Source: an uncultured Croceicoccus sp.
Lineage (GTDB): Bacteria > Pseudomonadota > Alphaproteobacteria > Sphingomonadales > Sphingomonadaceae
Assembly (NCBI RefSeq): GCF_947496385.1
Contig: NZ_CANMCP010000004.1
Span: 294,922-358,921, forward strand
Length of the DNA: 64,000 nucleotides
Reading direction: 5' to 3'
Part shown: in pieces, positions 9,434 to 18,668 of the stretch
Position numbering within the stretch: position 1 is the stretch's first letter
How the letters are laid out: each line of letters begins with the position of its first letter
Notes under the pieces: model-generated
The model's input: only the letters and a program-made list of their open reading frames with translations
Told to the model about the DNA's origin: nothing
The model's database searches: none
Program-made: the position numbers and the translations under genes

Positions 9434-10180
9434 TCAGCCGTTCGTTTCGGCGTCGGTGCGCTTCACCGTCTTGTGCTCATCCTCGATCAGCCCGCGTTTC
9501 CAGTAGCTGGAGAGATAGAGCCGGTCGGGGGCGAGGGCGCGTTCCTTGCGCAGATATTCGCGCAGACCCTTCATGCTCTCGAACTCGCACGCGGCCCAGG
9601 CATAGGACAGGTCGTCCGGAAACGGCGCGCCGCGCACCGCGTCGATCAGCATCGCGGGATTTTCGCCCAGATCGGGATCCACGAGCCAGTGGATCGCGAC
9701 CCCCTCGGGCGCCGCGATCTGCTGCCGGTCGGCTTCGTCCCGGATGGCGATGAATGCCGTCCCGGTCGCATCGCGGCGCGCCCGCTCCAGATTGACGGCA
9801 ATCGCGGGCAGGGCGGTCATGTCCCCCGCGATGAGGAACGGCCCGGCCGTATCGGGAAGCGGTTTCGCAGCGCCCGGCCCGCCGACTTGGATCGTGTCGC
9901 CCACCGCCGCCGTCATGGCCCAGCGCGTCGCCGGCCCGCTCTCCGCATCCTCGCCATGCAGAGCGAAATCGATGTCGAGCCTGTTGGCATGGTGGTGCCG
10001 GATGGTGTAGGTGCGCACGCGCCGCGCGTCCCCTTCCTCGATCATCAGCTTGACATAGCCGCCGTCCTGTTCGGCGGGAAACCCCTCCATCCCGGCGCCG
10101 CCGACGGTGACGCGATGCATGTTCGGGGTCAGGCGGCGGCTGTCCATCACGGTCAGCAGGCGGGGTTCGGGGCGGGCCAT
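9434..10180 (-). CDS. Siderophore-interacting protein (FAD-binding, ViuB-like)
   Basis: RLTPNMHRVTVGG...YTIRHHHANRLDIDFALHGEDAESGPATRWA, WAACEFESMKGLREYLRKE. Confidence 0.88.
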   Translation of the reverse strand: MARPEPRLLTVMDSRRLTPNMHRVTVGGAGMEGFPAEQDGGYVKLMIEEGDARRVRTYTIRHHHANRLDIDFALHGEDAESGPATRWAMTAAVGDTIQVGGPGAAKPLPDTAGPFLIAGDMTALPAIAVNLERARRDATGTAFIAIRDEADRQQIAAPEGVAIHWLVDPDLGENPAMLIDAVRGAPFPDDLSYAWAACEFESMKGLREYLRKERALAPDRLYLSSYWKRGLIEDEHKTVKRTDAETNG

Positions 10181-10253
10181 GGGCGGTTCCTTGTCTTCGC
10201 TATGTGCGGCGTCATGCAGAAGGGGCCGCCGGGACGCAATGCCGCGCCGCGTA

Positions 10254-11624
10254 TCATTGCGTCGCAGCATCCTCCCGCCCGCCCGGCGTGCCCACCGCGG
10301 CCTGGAACGCGACATGCGCATTGGCGAGCGCGGCTTCACTGTCGATGAGCGACTGGCGGCTGGCGATGAGCTGGCGCTGCGCGTCGAGCACGTCGAACAG
10401 CGAGGTCAGCCCTTCGCGATAGAGCGCGTTCGACTGGCCGAGCGCGGTCTCGCTCTGCTCGATCGCCTCGCTCAGCGCGTCGATCCGCTGCCCATAGGCG
10501 TCGATGGCGACCAGCGCGTTTTCCACCTCGCGCAGCGCATCGAGGAAGGTCGCGCGATATTCGGCAAGCGTTGCATCCGCCTCTGCCTCCGCCGCCGCGA
10601 CTTCGGCCCGGCGGCGCCCCCCGTCGAAGATCGGCACGTCGAGCGCGGCGCCCAGGCCCAGAAGGAAATTCCCGAACAGCCCGCCCAGCGTCCCGTCACC
10701 GAGCACCAGATTGCCCGGAATGGTCAGCGAGGGGCGCAGGTCCGCACGCTCGATCCCGATATCCGCCGCCGCCCGCACGAGCCTTGCCTCCGCCGCGAGA
10801 ATGTCGGCGCGTCGGCGCAGCAGATCCGCCGGCACGCCCGCATCGGGTCCGCGCGTGAATACCGGGATCCCGGCGGACAGCGACGGCGGCGCAAAGGCAC
10901 CCGGCGCCTCGGCGAGCAGCACGGCCAGCGTGTTGGCGGCATCGGCCCGCGATATGGCGATGAGCCCGCGCCGCGCCTGCGTCTGGGCAAGGTCCGCCGC
11001 GGCGCGACGCACGTCGAGATTGGCGGCAAGCCCCGCCTCGTACCGCAGCGTCACGATGCGCAGCGTCTGCTCCTGCAGGCCGGTCGACTGGTCGAGCAGT
11101 TCGAGCTGCGCCCCGGTGCGGCGATATTCGATATACTGGCTGGCGATGGCGGCAGCGACGAGGCGGCGCCGGTCGGCGAGGACATAATCGGCCTCGGCGT
11201 AATCGGCGGCGGCGGCGCGGATTTCGGCGGCCAGCCTGCCGTTTATGTCGGGATTGAACGCCGCCAGCAGCCCGGCCGCGCCATCCACCGTGCTGTCGCC
11301 CGAAAGCGACACGCCCGCCTCCGCCGTGCCGTCGAGCCGGGGCAGGCGATCGGCCCGTTCCGCACGCAGCAGCGCGGCCGCGGCGGCCAGCCGGTCGCCC
11401 GCCGCGTCAATGTCGAGATTGGCGGCCAGCCCCCTCTCGATCAGCGCGGCCAGCACCGGATCGTCGAAGCCCTGCCACCATTCTTGCCCCAGGCCGGATG
11501 GCGGCAGGTCGCCCGCATATTCGGGCGGGGCGGAGACGACCGGGGGCGGCACGACGACCGGCGCGGTGGCACAGGCGCACAGGGCGAGCGCCGCGACGTA
11601 CGGCGGGATGTGGCGCAATATCAT
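10254..11624 (-). CDS. RND efflux outer membrane lipoprotein (OprM/NodT family)
   Basis: ALALCACA lipobox region; WWQGFDDPVLAALIERGLAANLDI; operon with RND pump. Confidence 0.9.
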   Translation of the reverse strand: MILRHIPPYVAALALCACATAPVVVPPPVVSAPPEYAGDLPPSGLGQEWWQGFDDPVLAALIERGLAANLDIDAAGDRLAAAAALLRAERADRLPRLDGTAEAGVSLSGDSTVDGAAGLLAAFNPDINGRLAAEIRAAAADYAEADYVLADRRRLVAAAIASQYIEYRRTGAQLELLDQSTGLQEQTLRIVTLRYEAGLAANLDVRRAAADLAQTQARRGLIAISRADAANTLAVLLAEAPGAFAPPSLSAGIPVFTRGPDAGVPADLLRRRADILAAEARLVRAAADIGIERADLRPSLTIPGNLVLGDGTLGGLFGNFLLGLGAALDVPIFDGGRRRAEVAAAEAEADATLAEYRATFLDALREVENALVAIDAYGQRIDALSEAIEQSETALGQSNALYREGLTSLFDVLDAQRQLIASRQSLIDSEAALANAHVAFQAAVGTPGGREDAATQ

Positions 11625-14600
11625 GCCGGCGCGCCTATCGCATCGGTATCGCTGGCCTCGATCTCCTCGCGCAGGCGGTTCGCCTCCACATTGCGCGGCG
11701 TCTCGAACCGGGCGAGGGCGAGATAGATCACCGGCGTCAGGAACAGCGTGAAGATCCCCGCCAGCCCCAGTCCGCCGAAAATCACCCAGCCGATCGATTG
11801 CCGCGCCTCCGCGCCCGCCCCGCTCGCGAGGATGAGCGGCACCGCGCCCAGCACGGTGGAGATCAGCGTCATGGCAATCGGGCGCAGGCGGATCGCGGCG
11901 GCTTCCTCCACCGCTTCGCGCACGTCGCGGCCCTCCTGCCGCAGCTGGTCGGCGAATTCCACGATCAGGATGCCGTTCTTCGCCATGAGCCCGATGAGCA
12001 TGACCAGCCCGATCTGCGAATAGATGTTGAGCGATATGCCCGACAGGAACAGTGCGAACACCGCCGCCGCCAGCGCGAACGGCACGGTCAGCACGACGAC
12101 CAGCGCGCTGGTCAGGCTTTCGAATTGCGCGATGAGCACGAGGAATACGATGACGAGCGCGAAGCCATAGGTCAGCAAAAGGTCGTTCGACGTTTCATCG
12201 AGGCTCTCCGCCTCCCCCTGCAGCAGCATGTCGATGCCGGGCGCCACCGTTTCGTCTGCGAGCCGCTCGATTTCATCCACCGCGTCGCGCAGCGGGGTGC
12301 CCGGCGCGATGTCGGCGCCGATCTCGATCGCGCGGCGCTGTTCCGTGCGGTCGAGTTCCGCCGCGATGCCCTGCTCGTCGAACCGCGTCACGCTGGAGAG
12401 CGGGATGAGCGCGTCGCCCGTGCCGCGCACGTAGATATTGGAAAGGTCGGACGGCCCGCTCACGCTGACCGCCGGGGTGGTGAGGAACACGGGCACGGCC
12501 TGGTCCCCGACGTTGAGATCGACGAGATCGTCGCCGCCCACCATCGCGCGCAGGGCCTGCGATATATCGTCGAGCGCCACGCCGAGATCGGCGGCGCGTT
12601 GCCGGTCGATGCGGATCGACAATTGCGGCTGCGTCGGTTGGTAAGAGACGTCGGCATTGGACAGGATCTCCGATTGCGTGTCGATCGCGGCGGCCAGCGC
12701 CTGCGCCGATTCGTAGATGTCGGGATATTCCGCACCGGTCAGCGCCACCTCGATCCCGTCGTCCCCGCCGCCGAAGCTCAGCGTGCCGCGACCCCGCGCA
12801 CTGGCCCGCGAACCGGGAATATCCTCCAGCGGTTCATTGAGCGCCTCGACGATCGCGGTCTGGCTGCGGTCCCGCGCGTCCCAGTCGGCAAGCTGTGCCG
12901 TGACGCGAATGCGGTTGGGGTCCCACTGGCCGACGACGGAAAACGTGCTCCTGATCTCGCCGCTTTCGAGATAGGGGGCGAGCACCTGCTCGATCTCGTC
13001 CATTTCGCGGTCCATGAAATCGATACCGACCCCGTCCGGCCCGCTGGCATCGACGGTGATGACGCCGCGATCCTCGTCCGGGACCAGCTCGTTTTCAAGC
13101 TGCGTATAGAGCAGCCCCGCCGCGACGGCGAGCACGACCGACACGATGCCGACGAGCCGGGGCCGGTCGAGGCACCGCTTCAACCCGCTCTCATACCGAT
13201 GCGTCACCGCGGTGCCCCAGCGCGACAGCCGGCCCGGCGCCTCGTCCCCGCTCGTCAGGTCGAACCGCGAGGCCAGCGCGGGCACGAGGCTCAACGCGAC
13301 GAAGCTCGATATGATGACCGCGACCGCCAGCACGAAGCCGAATTCGCGAAACAGCCGCCCGGCCTCCGACGGCAGGAAGCTGATCGGCACGAACACCGAT
13401 ACCAGCACGGCGGTGGTGGCGATCACGGCAAAGAACACCTGCCGCGTGCCGACGACGGCGGCCGCACGACGCCCCATGCCAGCATTCTGCAACCGCTGCG
13501 CATTTTCGAGGACCACGATCGCATCGTCCACGATGAGCCCCGTCGCCAGCACCAGCGCCAGCAGGGTCAGCAGATTGACCGAGAACCCCATCATCCAGAT
13601 GCCCGCGATCACGCCGACCAGCGCGACGGGAATGGTGGCACTCGGCACGATGGTGGGCCGCCAGGCGCGAAAGAACAGCAGCATCGTGCCGATCACCACC
13701 GCGATCGTGAAGGCGAGCGTGATCAATACCTCGCGCACCGAGATGCGGATGAATTCGGCATCGTCGGACACGACCTCGATCCGGATGTCGTCGAACCGTT
13801 CGTTGAGCGTGTCGACCCCGTCGCGGATCGAATCCGAAATCTGGATCGTGTTCGAACTCGCCTGCCGCACCACACCCAGCCCGATGATCGGCCGCCCGTC
13901 CATCCGCACGAAATTCGTCGCATTGGCAGGCGCGAACCCCGCATCGGCCACGTCGCCGACCCGGATATTGCCCGCGATCACGACATTCTCGATCCGTGCG
14001 GGCGAGGTGGCGCTGGCCTCCGCCCGCACGATCAGCTCCTGCGCATCGGAACGGAACGAGCCGACCGGCACGTCATAGGGCGCGGTGCGCAGCGCATCGG
14101 CGACATCGACGATGGTAAGGCCGAACCGGTTCAGCCGCGCCGGGTCCACCGACACGCGCATCTGCCGCGGGCGGGTGCCGAATTCCTCGATGCTGGCCAC
14201 GCCTTCTGCGGTGAGCAGTTCGGGCACGATGTCGTTCTCGACGATCTGCGTCAGCTGCGCCTGATCGTAGCGGGTGGATTGCACCGCCAGCGTCATGATC
14301 GGCTGCGCGTCCTGATCCGCCTTCACGATGCGGACCTGTTCGACGCGTTCGGGCAATTCGCGGGTGACGCGGGCGACCGCCTCGCGCACGTCGCTGGCTG
14401 CGGTGTCGAGATCGACGCCGGGGTTGAACTCGGCCCTGATGAACGAATTGTTCTCCTCGCTCGACGCGCTGATCTGCCGCACGCCGGACACGCGCGCGAC
14501 CGCATCCTCAAGCACGCTCGTCACCTCGGCATCCATGGTTTCGGGCGCGCCGCCGGGCAGGGTCGCGCTCACCGACACGATGGGCCGGTCGACGTCGGGA

Positions 14601-14752
14601 AGCTCGCGCACCTCCACGCCGAGCAGGGCCGCGATCCCCGCGATCACGATGAGGAGGTTGAGCACACCGATGAGCAGCGGCCGCCGGACCGCGAGCATGG
14701 GAAGGCCGGACTTATTCTCCATCGCGGCCTGTGTCATCGCCGCCTGTGTCAT
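11621..14752 (-). CDS. Efflux RND transporter permease (AcrB-type)
   Basis: RRPLLIGVLNLLIVIAGIAAL..., VDDAIVVLENAQR, LMAKNGILIVEFA; alternative starts at 14737 and 14722. Confidence 0.92.
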   Translation of the reverse strand: MTQAAMTQAAMENKSGLPMLAVRRPLLIGVLNLLIVIAGIAALLGVEVRELPDVDRPIVSVSATLPGGAPETMDAEVTSVLEDAVARVSGVRQISASSEENNSFIRAEFNPGVDLDTAASDVREAVARVTRELPERVEQVRIVKADQDAQPIMTLAVQSTRYDQAQLTQIVENDIVPELLTAEGVASIEEFGTRPRQMRVSVDPARLNRFGLTIVDVADALRTAPYDVPVGSFRSDAQELIVRAEASATSPARIENVVIAGNIRVGDVADAGFAPANATNFVRMDGRPIIGLGVVRQASSNTIQISDSIRDGVDTLNERFDDIRIEVVSDDAEFIRISVREVLITLAFTIAVVIGTMLLFFRAWRPTIVPSATIPVALVGVIAGIWMMGFSVNLLTLLALVLATGLIVDDAIVVLENAQRLQNAGMGRRAAAVVGTRQVFFAVIATTAVLVSVFVPISFLPSEAGRLFREFGFVLAVAVIISSFVALSLVPALASRFDLTSGDEAPGRLSRWGTAVTHRYESGLKRCLDRPRLVGIVSVVLAVAAGLLYTQLENELVPDEDRGVITVDASGPDGVGIDFMDREMDEIEQVLAPYLESGEIRSTFSVVGQWDPNRIRVTAQLADWDARDRSQTAIVEALNEPLEDIPGSRASARGRGTLSFGGGDDGIEVALTGAEYPDIYESAQALAAAIDTQSEILSNADVSYQPTQPQLSIRIDRQRAADLGVALDDISQALRAMVGGDDLVDLNVGDQAVPVFLTTPAVSVSGPSDLSNIYVRGTGDALIPLSSVTRFDEQGIAAELDRTEQRRAIEIGADIAPGTPLRDAVDEIERLADETVAPGIDMLLQGEAESLDETSNDLLLTYGFALVIVFLVLIAQFESLTSALVVVLTVPFALAAAVFALFLSGISLNIYSQIGLVMLIGLMAKNGILIVEFADQLRQEGRDVREAVEEAAAIRLRPIAMTLISTVLGAVPLILASGAGAEARQSIGWVIFGGLGLAGIFTLFLTPVIYLALARFETPRNVEANRLREEIEASDTDAIGAPA

Positions 14753-15815
14753 CGCCGCGCGACAAGGTGACATCCTGCCGGGCGGGGCCGCGCGGCTGCA
14801 CGAGGCGGATGTCCTGACCATCGCGGATCTTCTGCACCCCTTCGACGATCACGCGATCATCGCGCGACAATGGCGCATCGACAAAGACCATGCCGTCGCG
14901 CCGCGCGGTGATGGTGACGGGCACGCGCACCGCCTTGCCCCCGCGCACGACGAAGAGATGCGATCCCTCTCCGCCCCAGACGATCGCCTGTTCGGGCACC
15001 GCCGGGCGCGCCTCGCCATTGCGGGTGAAATTGACACGGAAACTCATGCCCGGACGCAGGCGGTCGCCATCGTTGGGGATCGCGGCGCGGACGATGAAAT
15101 CGCGGCTGTCGGCGGAAATGCGGCTGTCGGTGGCGATGACGCGCGCATCGATGGTGCGGTCGGGGTCGGAAAAGGGCGTGACCTGGATCACCTGACCGGG
15201 TTGCAGCGCGCTGAAAATCGCCTCGGGCGCGGGGAAATCGACGTAGAGCGTGCCTCGGCGGTCGATGCGCGTGATCGGCGTGCTGTCGTTGACGCGGTCG
15301 CCGCGGTCCACTTCGGTAAGCCCGACATGGCCCGAAAACGGCGCCCGCACCGTCCGGTCATAGAGCGCGGTCTGCGCCTGTTCGAGTGCGACGCGGGCCG
15401 ATGCGAGGGCGGTTTCGCCGGTCTCGATCTGGCTTTCGGAAAGCGCGCCCGTATCCTCGATCCGGCGATAGCGGGCGAGCAGCTGGTCCGCCTCCCGCAC
15501 ATCGACGCGCGCGGCCTCCACCGCGAGCCGCTCGGCCCGCGAATCGAGGCGGAGGAGCGGCGCGCCCTCGCGCACGTAATCGCCGGCGGAAAACAGCACC
15601 TCGGTCACGCGGCCCTGCGTTTCGGGGAAGATTTCGGCGGATGTGGCCGCGCGGGCCGACCCGATCGCCTCGATCTCCAGCGTTTGGGGGAGGGTGCGTA
15701 TGGCCTGTGCGACGACGGCCACGGGCGCCCGCTCCTGCGCGGCTTCCTCCCCCGAACAGGCGGAGAGCATGACGAGCCATGCGATGCAGAGCAGCCGGAA
15801 GTGCGATGGGACCAT
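14712..15815 (-). CDS. Efflux RND periplasmic adaptor (HlyD/MFP family)
   Basis: MVPSHFRLLCIAWLVMLSACSGEEA lipoprotein signal; EIFPETQGRVTEVLFSAGDYVREGAPLLRLDSRAE; true start well inside the 14712-18584 ORF. Confidence 0.9.
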   Translation of the reverse strand: MVPSHFRLLCIAWLVMLSACSGEEAAQERAPVAVVAQAIRTLPQTLEIEAIGSARAATSAEIFPETQGRVTEVLFSAGDYVREGAPLLRLDSRAERLAVEAARVDVREADQLLARYRRIEDTGALSESQIETGETALASARVALEQAQTALYDRTVRAPFSGHVGLTEVDRGDRVNDSTPITRIDRRGTLYVDFPAPEAIFSALQPGQVIQVTPFSDPDRTIDARVIATDSRISADSRDFIVRAAIPNDGDRLRPGMSFRVNFTRNGEARPAVPEQAIVWGGEGSHLFVVRGGKAVRVPVTITARRDGMVFVDAPLSRDDRVIVEGVQKIRDGQDIRLVQPRGPARQDVTLSRGDDTGGDDTGRDGE

Positions 15816-15900
15816 GTGCGTAGCCCTAACGCCTTGTGGCGATAGGGCAAAGCGATTGTGTCGGGATTGCCGCCCGGTCCGCATGCAGAGTAAATCGTAA

Positions 15901-15915
15901 TGCAAATCACTTGCA
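15901..15915. promoter_or_regulatory. Fur-like iron box upstream of TonB receptor
   Basis: tgcaaatcacttgca: 7-1-7 dyad with TGCAA/TTGCA arms, about 60 bp before the siderophore receptor start. Confidence 0.5.
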
Positions 15916-15974
15916 ACAAGCACGGCAAATGGTAAGGACGCCGCCGCACGCCCAAGAACCGGAGACTTTCGCAA

Positions 15975-18104
15975 ATGACCGCCGTGACCCCGTTCCTCCT
16001 CGCCACCGCCGCGGCGTCTGCTGCCAGCGGCGCCGCCACCGGGGCCGCCGATGATTTTCAGCCGCGCGACGAGATCGTGGTGACCGGCGTGCGCTCCGAA
16101 GGGAGCGACGATTACGCGGTCAAGGAGCAGCGCACCGCGACCCGCCTCCCGCTGAGCCAGAAGGAAACGCCGCAGTCGGTGAGTGTCGTGACCCGCGCGC
16201 AGATCGAGGATTTTCAGCTCAACGACGTCAACCAGCTGCTGACCACCGTGCCCGGCGTCAGCGTGCTCGCCGCCGAGACGGACCGCGTCTACTACTCCGC
16301 GCGCGGTTTCGATATTCAAACGTTTCAGATCGACGGCGTGGGCCTGCCCTTTGCCTTCGGCATTCAGACAGGTTCGATCGACACGGCGATCTACGACCGG
16401 GTGGAGGTCGTGCGCGGCGCGACCGGGCTTTTGTCGCCGACGGGCAATCCCTCCGCGCTGATCAATTTCGTGCGCAAGCGGCCCTACCGCGATTTTCAGG
16501 CGGGGGTGAGCGGGCAATACGGCTCCTTCGATCACAAGCGCATCGACGCCGATGTCAGCGTTCCGCTCACCAATGATGGCAGCGTGCGGTTCCGCGGCGT
16601 GGGCGCGTGGCTCGATACCGGGAGCCATCTCGACCGGTACGAACTCGAACGCTGGACCGGATATGGCATCGTGGAGGCCGATCTCGGCCCCGATACGGTG
16701 GTGAGCGGCGGCTACGCGCATCAGGACCATCAAAGCCGGGGCGCGCAATGGGGCGCGATCCCGCTCACCTATACCGACGGCACGCGCATCGCGTTCGACC
16801 GGTCGGCGAATACCGGGCCGGAATGGTCGGGCTGGGGCGTGATCGACCGGCAGATCTTCGGCGACATCACCCATGATTTCAACGAGGACTGGTTCGTGCG
16901 CGGGACGATCATGCGCCGCGCGGCGAGCGAGGCGGACGAGATCTTCTACGTCTATGGCACGCCCGATCGCGACACCGGGCTCGGCATTTTCAGCTATCCG
17001 GGCAAATTCGGGGGGGAGACGCGCAACATAACCGTCGACGCGCATGTCGGCGGCAAGGTTTCGGTCGCCGGGCGCGAGCACGAGGTCATGTTCGGCGGTG
17101 TACGCGGCACGCAGGATTACGTGCAGTCGTCGGCCTATGACAATGCCGCCCGCAACATTTCGATTCCGGTCGATCAACTGTTCGACGGCACGTTCCCCCG
17201 GCCCGACTTTCCCGAGTTGGAGGAAAGCCTGAACGTGGAATCGAAGCGGGAGAGCCTTTACGGTCTCGTCCGGCTCAACCCCGCCGATGCGTTCAAGCTC
17301 ATGGTCGGCGGCAGCTACTCCCACGCGGAGAGCGAGGGCGTATCCTATGGCGCGCCGCAAAATTTCGACGAAAGCAAGCTGCTGCCCTTCGTCGGGGCGA
17401 CCTTCGACCTGACGCCGACGATCTCCGCCTATGCAAGCTATACGACGATCTTCAATCCGCAGATCGAGTATTTCGACATCGACAATCGCCGGCTCGACCC
17501 GATCACCGGCGACAATATCGAGGCCGGGCTGAAAGGCGAATGGATGGGCGGCCGCCTGTTCGCGAGCGCGGCGATCTACCGCGCGAATCAGAACAACGTC
17601 GCCGAGGCCGCCGGGTTCGACGAGGCGCTCGGCCGGCAGATCTACAAGGGCGTCGATGCGAAATCCGAAGGGATCGAGGCGGAAATCGCCGGCTCGCCCA
17701 TCGAAGGCCTGCAACTCACCGGCGGCATCAACGTGATGCGCGTGCGGGGCGAGGATGGCGAAGCTGTCCGCACCTTCGTTCCGCGCAACACGGTGCGGCT
17801 GAACGCGGTGTGGACGCCGCAGATGCTCGACGCGCTCAAACTCGGCGCATCGGTGCAGTATCAGAGCGATTTCTACTACGAACCGGGGCGGCAGTCTGTC
17901 ACCACGGGCGAGGAGGTGCGGATCACGCAGGGCGGCTATGCGCTGGTGAACCTGATGGGGTCCTATGCGCTGACCGACAATATCGGGCTCGCCGTGAACG
18001 TCCGGAACGTGACGAACGCGAAATATCTGTCCTCGCTGACGTTCGATCAAAGCTATTACGGGGCGCCGCGTTCCGTGCTCGGCACGATCAGCTTCGGGTT
18101 CTGA
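15975..18104 (+). CDS. TonB-dependent siderophore receptor
   Basis: DEIVVTGVRSEGSDDYAVKEQRTATRLPLSQKETPQSVSVVTRAQIEDF plug; terminal ..LGTISFGF. Confidence 0.93.
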   Translation: MTAVTPFLLATAAASAASGAATGAADDFQPRDEIVVTGVRSEGSDDYAVKEQRTATRLPLSQKETPQSVSVVTRAQIEDFQLNDVNQLLTTVPGVSVLAAETDRVYYSARGFDIQTFQIDGVGLPFAFGIQTGSIDTAIYDRVEVVRGATGLLSPTGNPSALINFVRKRPYRDFQAGVSGQYGSFDHKRIDADVSVPLTNDGSVRFRGVGAWLDTGSHLDRYELERWTGYGIVEADLGPDTVVSGGYAHQDHQSRGAQWGAIPLTYTDGTRIAFDRSANTGPEWSGWGVIDRQIFGDITHDFNEDWFVRGTIMRRAASEADEIFYVYGTPDRDTGLGIFSYPGKFGGETRNITVDAHVGGKVSVAGREHEVMFGGVRGTQDYVQSSAYDNAARNISIPVDQLFDGTFPRPDFPELEESLNVESKRESLYGLVRLNPADAFKLMVGGSYSHAESEGVSYGAPQNFDESKLLPFVGATFDLTPTISAYASYTTIFNPQIEYFDIDNRRLDPITGDNIEAGLKGEWMGGRLFASAAIYRANQNNVAEAAGFDEALGRQIYKGVDAKSEGIEAEIAGSPIEGLQLTGGINVMRVRGEDGEAVRTFVPRNTVRLNAVWTPQMLDALKLGASVQYQSDFYYEPGRQSVTTGEEVRITQGGYALVNLMGSYALTDNIGLAVNVRNVTNAKYLSSLTFDQSYYGAPRSVLGTISFGF

Positions 18105-18107
18105 GCC

Positions 18108-18668
18108 GTGATCGCGGCGCCTCTTCTCCTGATCCTCGTGGCCGTGGCGCTGGTGCGCGCGGGATGGGGCCGGGATCGCCGGTTGTCGCATGGCGGCTGG
18201 GCGCTGGGCGTGGGGGCGCTGATATGGTGTGCGCTGCTCGACGGGGCGTGGGGCGTCGCGGTGGGCGCGACGCTCGGCGTGGCGGCGGCGATGGCCATCG
18301 TGCTGTTCGTCGCGGCGACCGCCCCGGCCCGCCGGAGCCCGCAACGCGCCGGGGCGCCGCGGTCGGACAGGATGGCCACGCTTTCCACCCGTCCCGCCGA
18401 CCTTGCACTGGGCCGGCGGCTCGCCGTTTTTGCCCTGACCGTGCCGGTGTCGTTCCTCGCCGCGCAATGGTTCGCATTTGCATGTAATGCCGCTATGAAG
18501 GGGGATGCCCCGCTCGAGGCGAATTCGGTCGCGACCATGTTCATGGTGCAGCCGCTCGTCTGGGCCGGATTGATGACGTGGCAATTGTGTCAGCGCGGCC
18601 CGGCGGAGATGATCCGCCCGCCGCTGCTGGTTGCGGCCATCGGCGCACTCATATGGATATTTGCATGA
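18108..18668 (+). CDS. Hypothetical multi-pass membrane protein in iron-uptake operon
   Basis: 186 aa, several hydrophobic segments, between TonB receptor and PepSY genes. Confidence 0.7.
   Translation: MIAAPLLLILVAVALVRAGWGRDRRLSHGGWALGVGALIWCALLDGAWGVAVGATLGVAAAMAIVLFVAATAPARRSPQRAGAPRSDRMATLSTRPADLALGRRLAVFALTVPVSFLAAQWFAFACNAAMKGDAPLEANSVATMFMVQPLVWAGLMTWQLCQRGPAEMIRPPLLVAAIGALIWIFA

Noticed and set aside
11498-14770. 1090-aa plus-strand ORF
   Set aside because: Antisense to the RND permease; low-complexity His/Arg/Asp composition, no domain motif.
14712-18584. 1290-aa minus-strand ORF
   Set aside because: Only the last about 368 codons (from 15815) are the RND adaptor; the rest is antisense to the TonB receptor and is Arg/His/Pro-rich, typical of GC-driven shadow ORFs.
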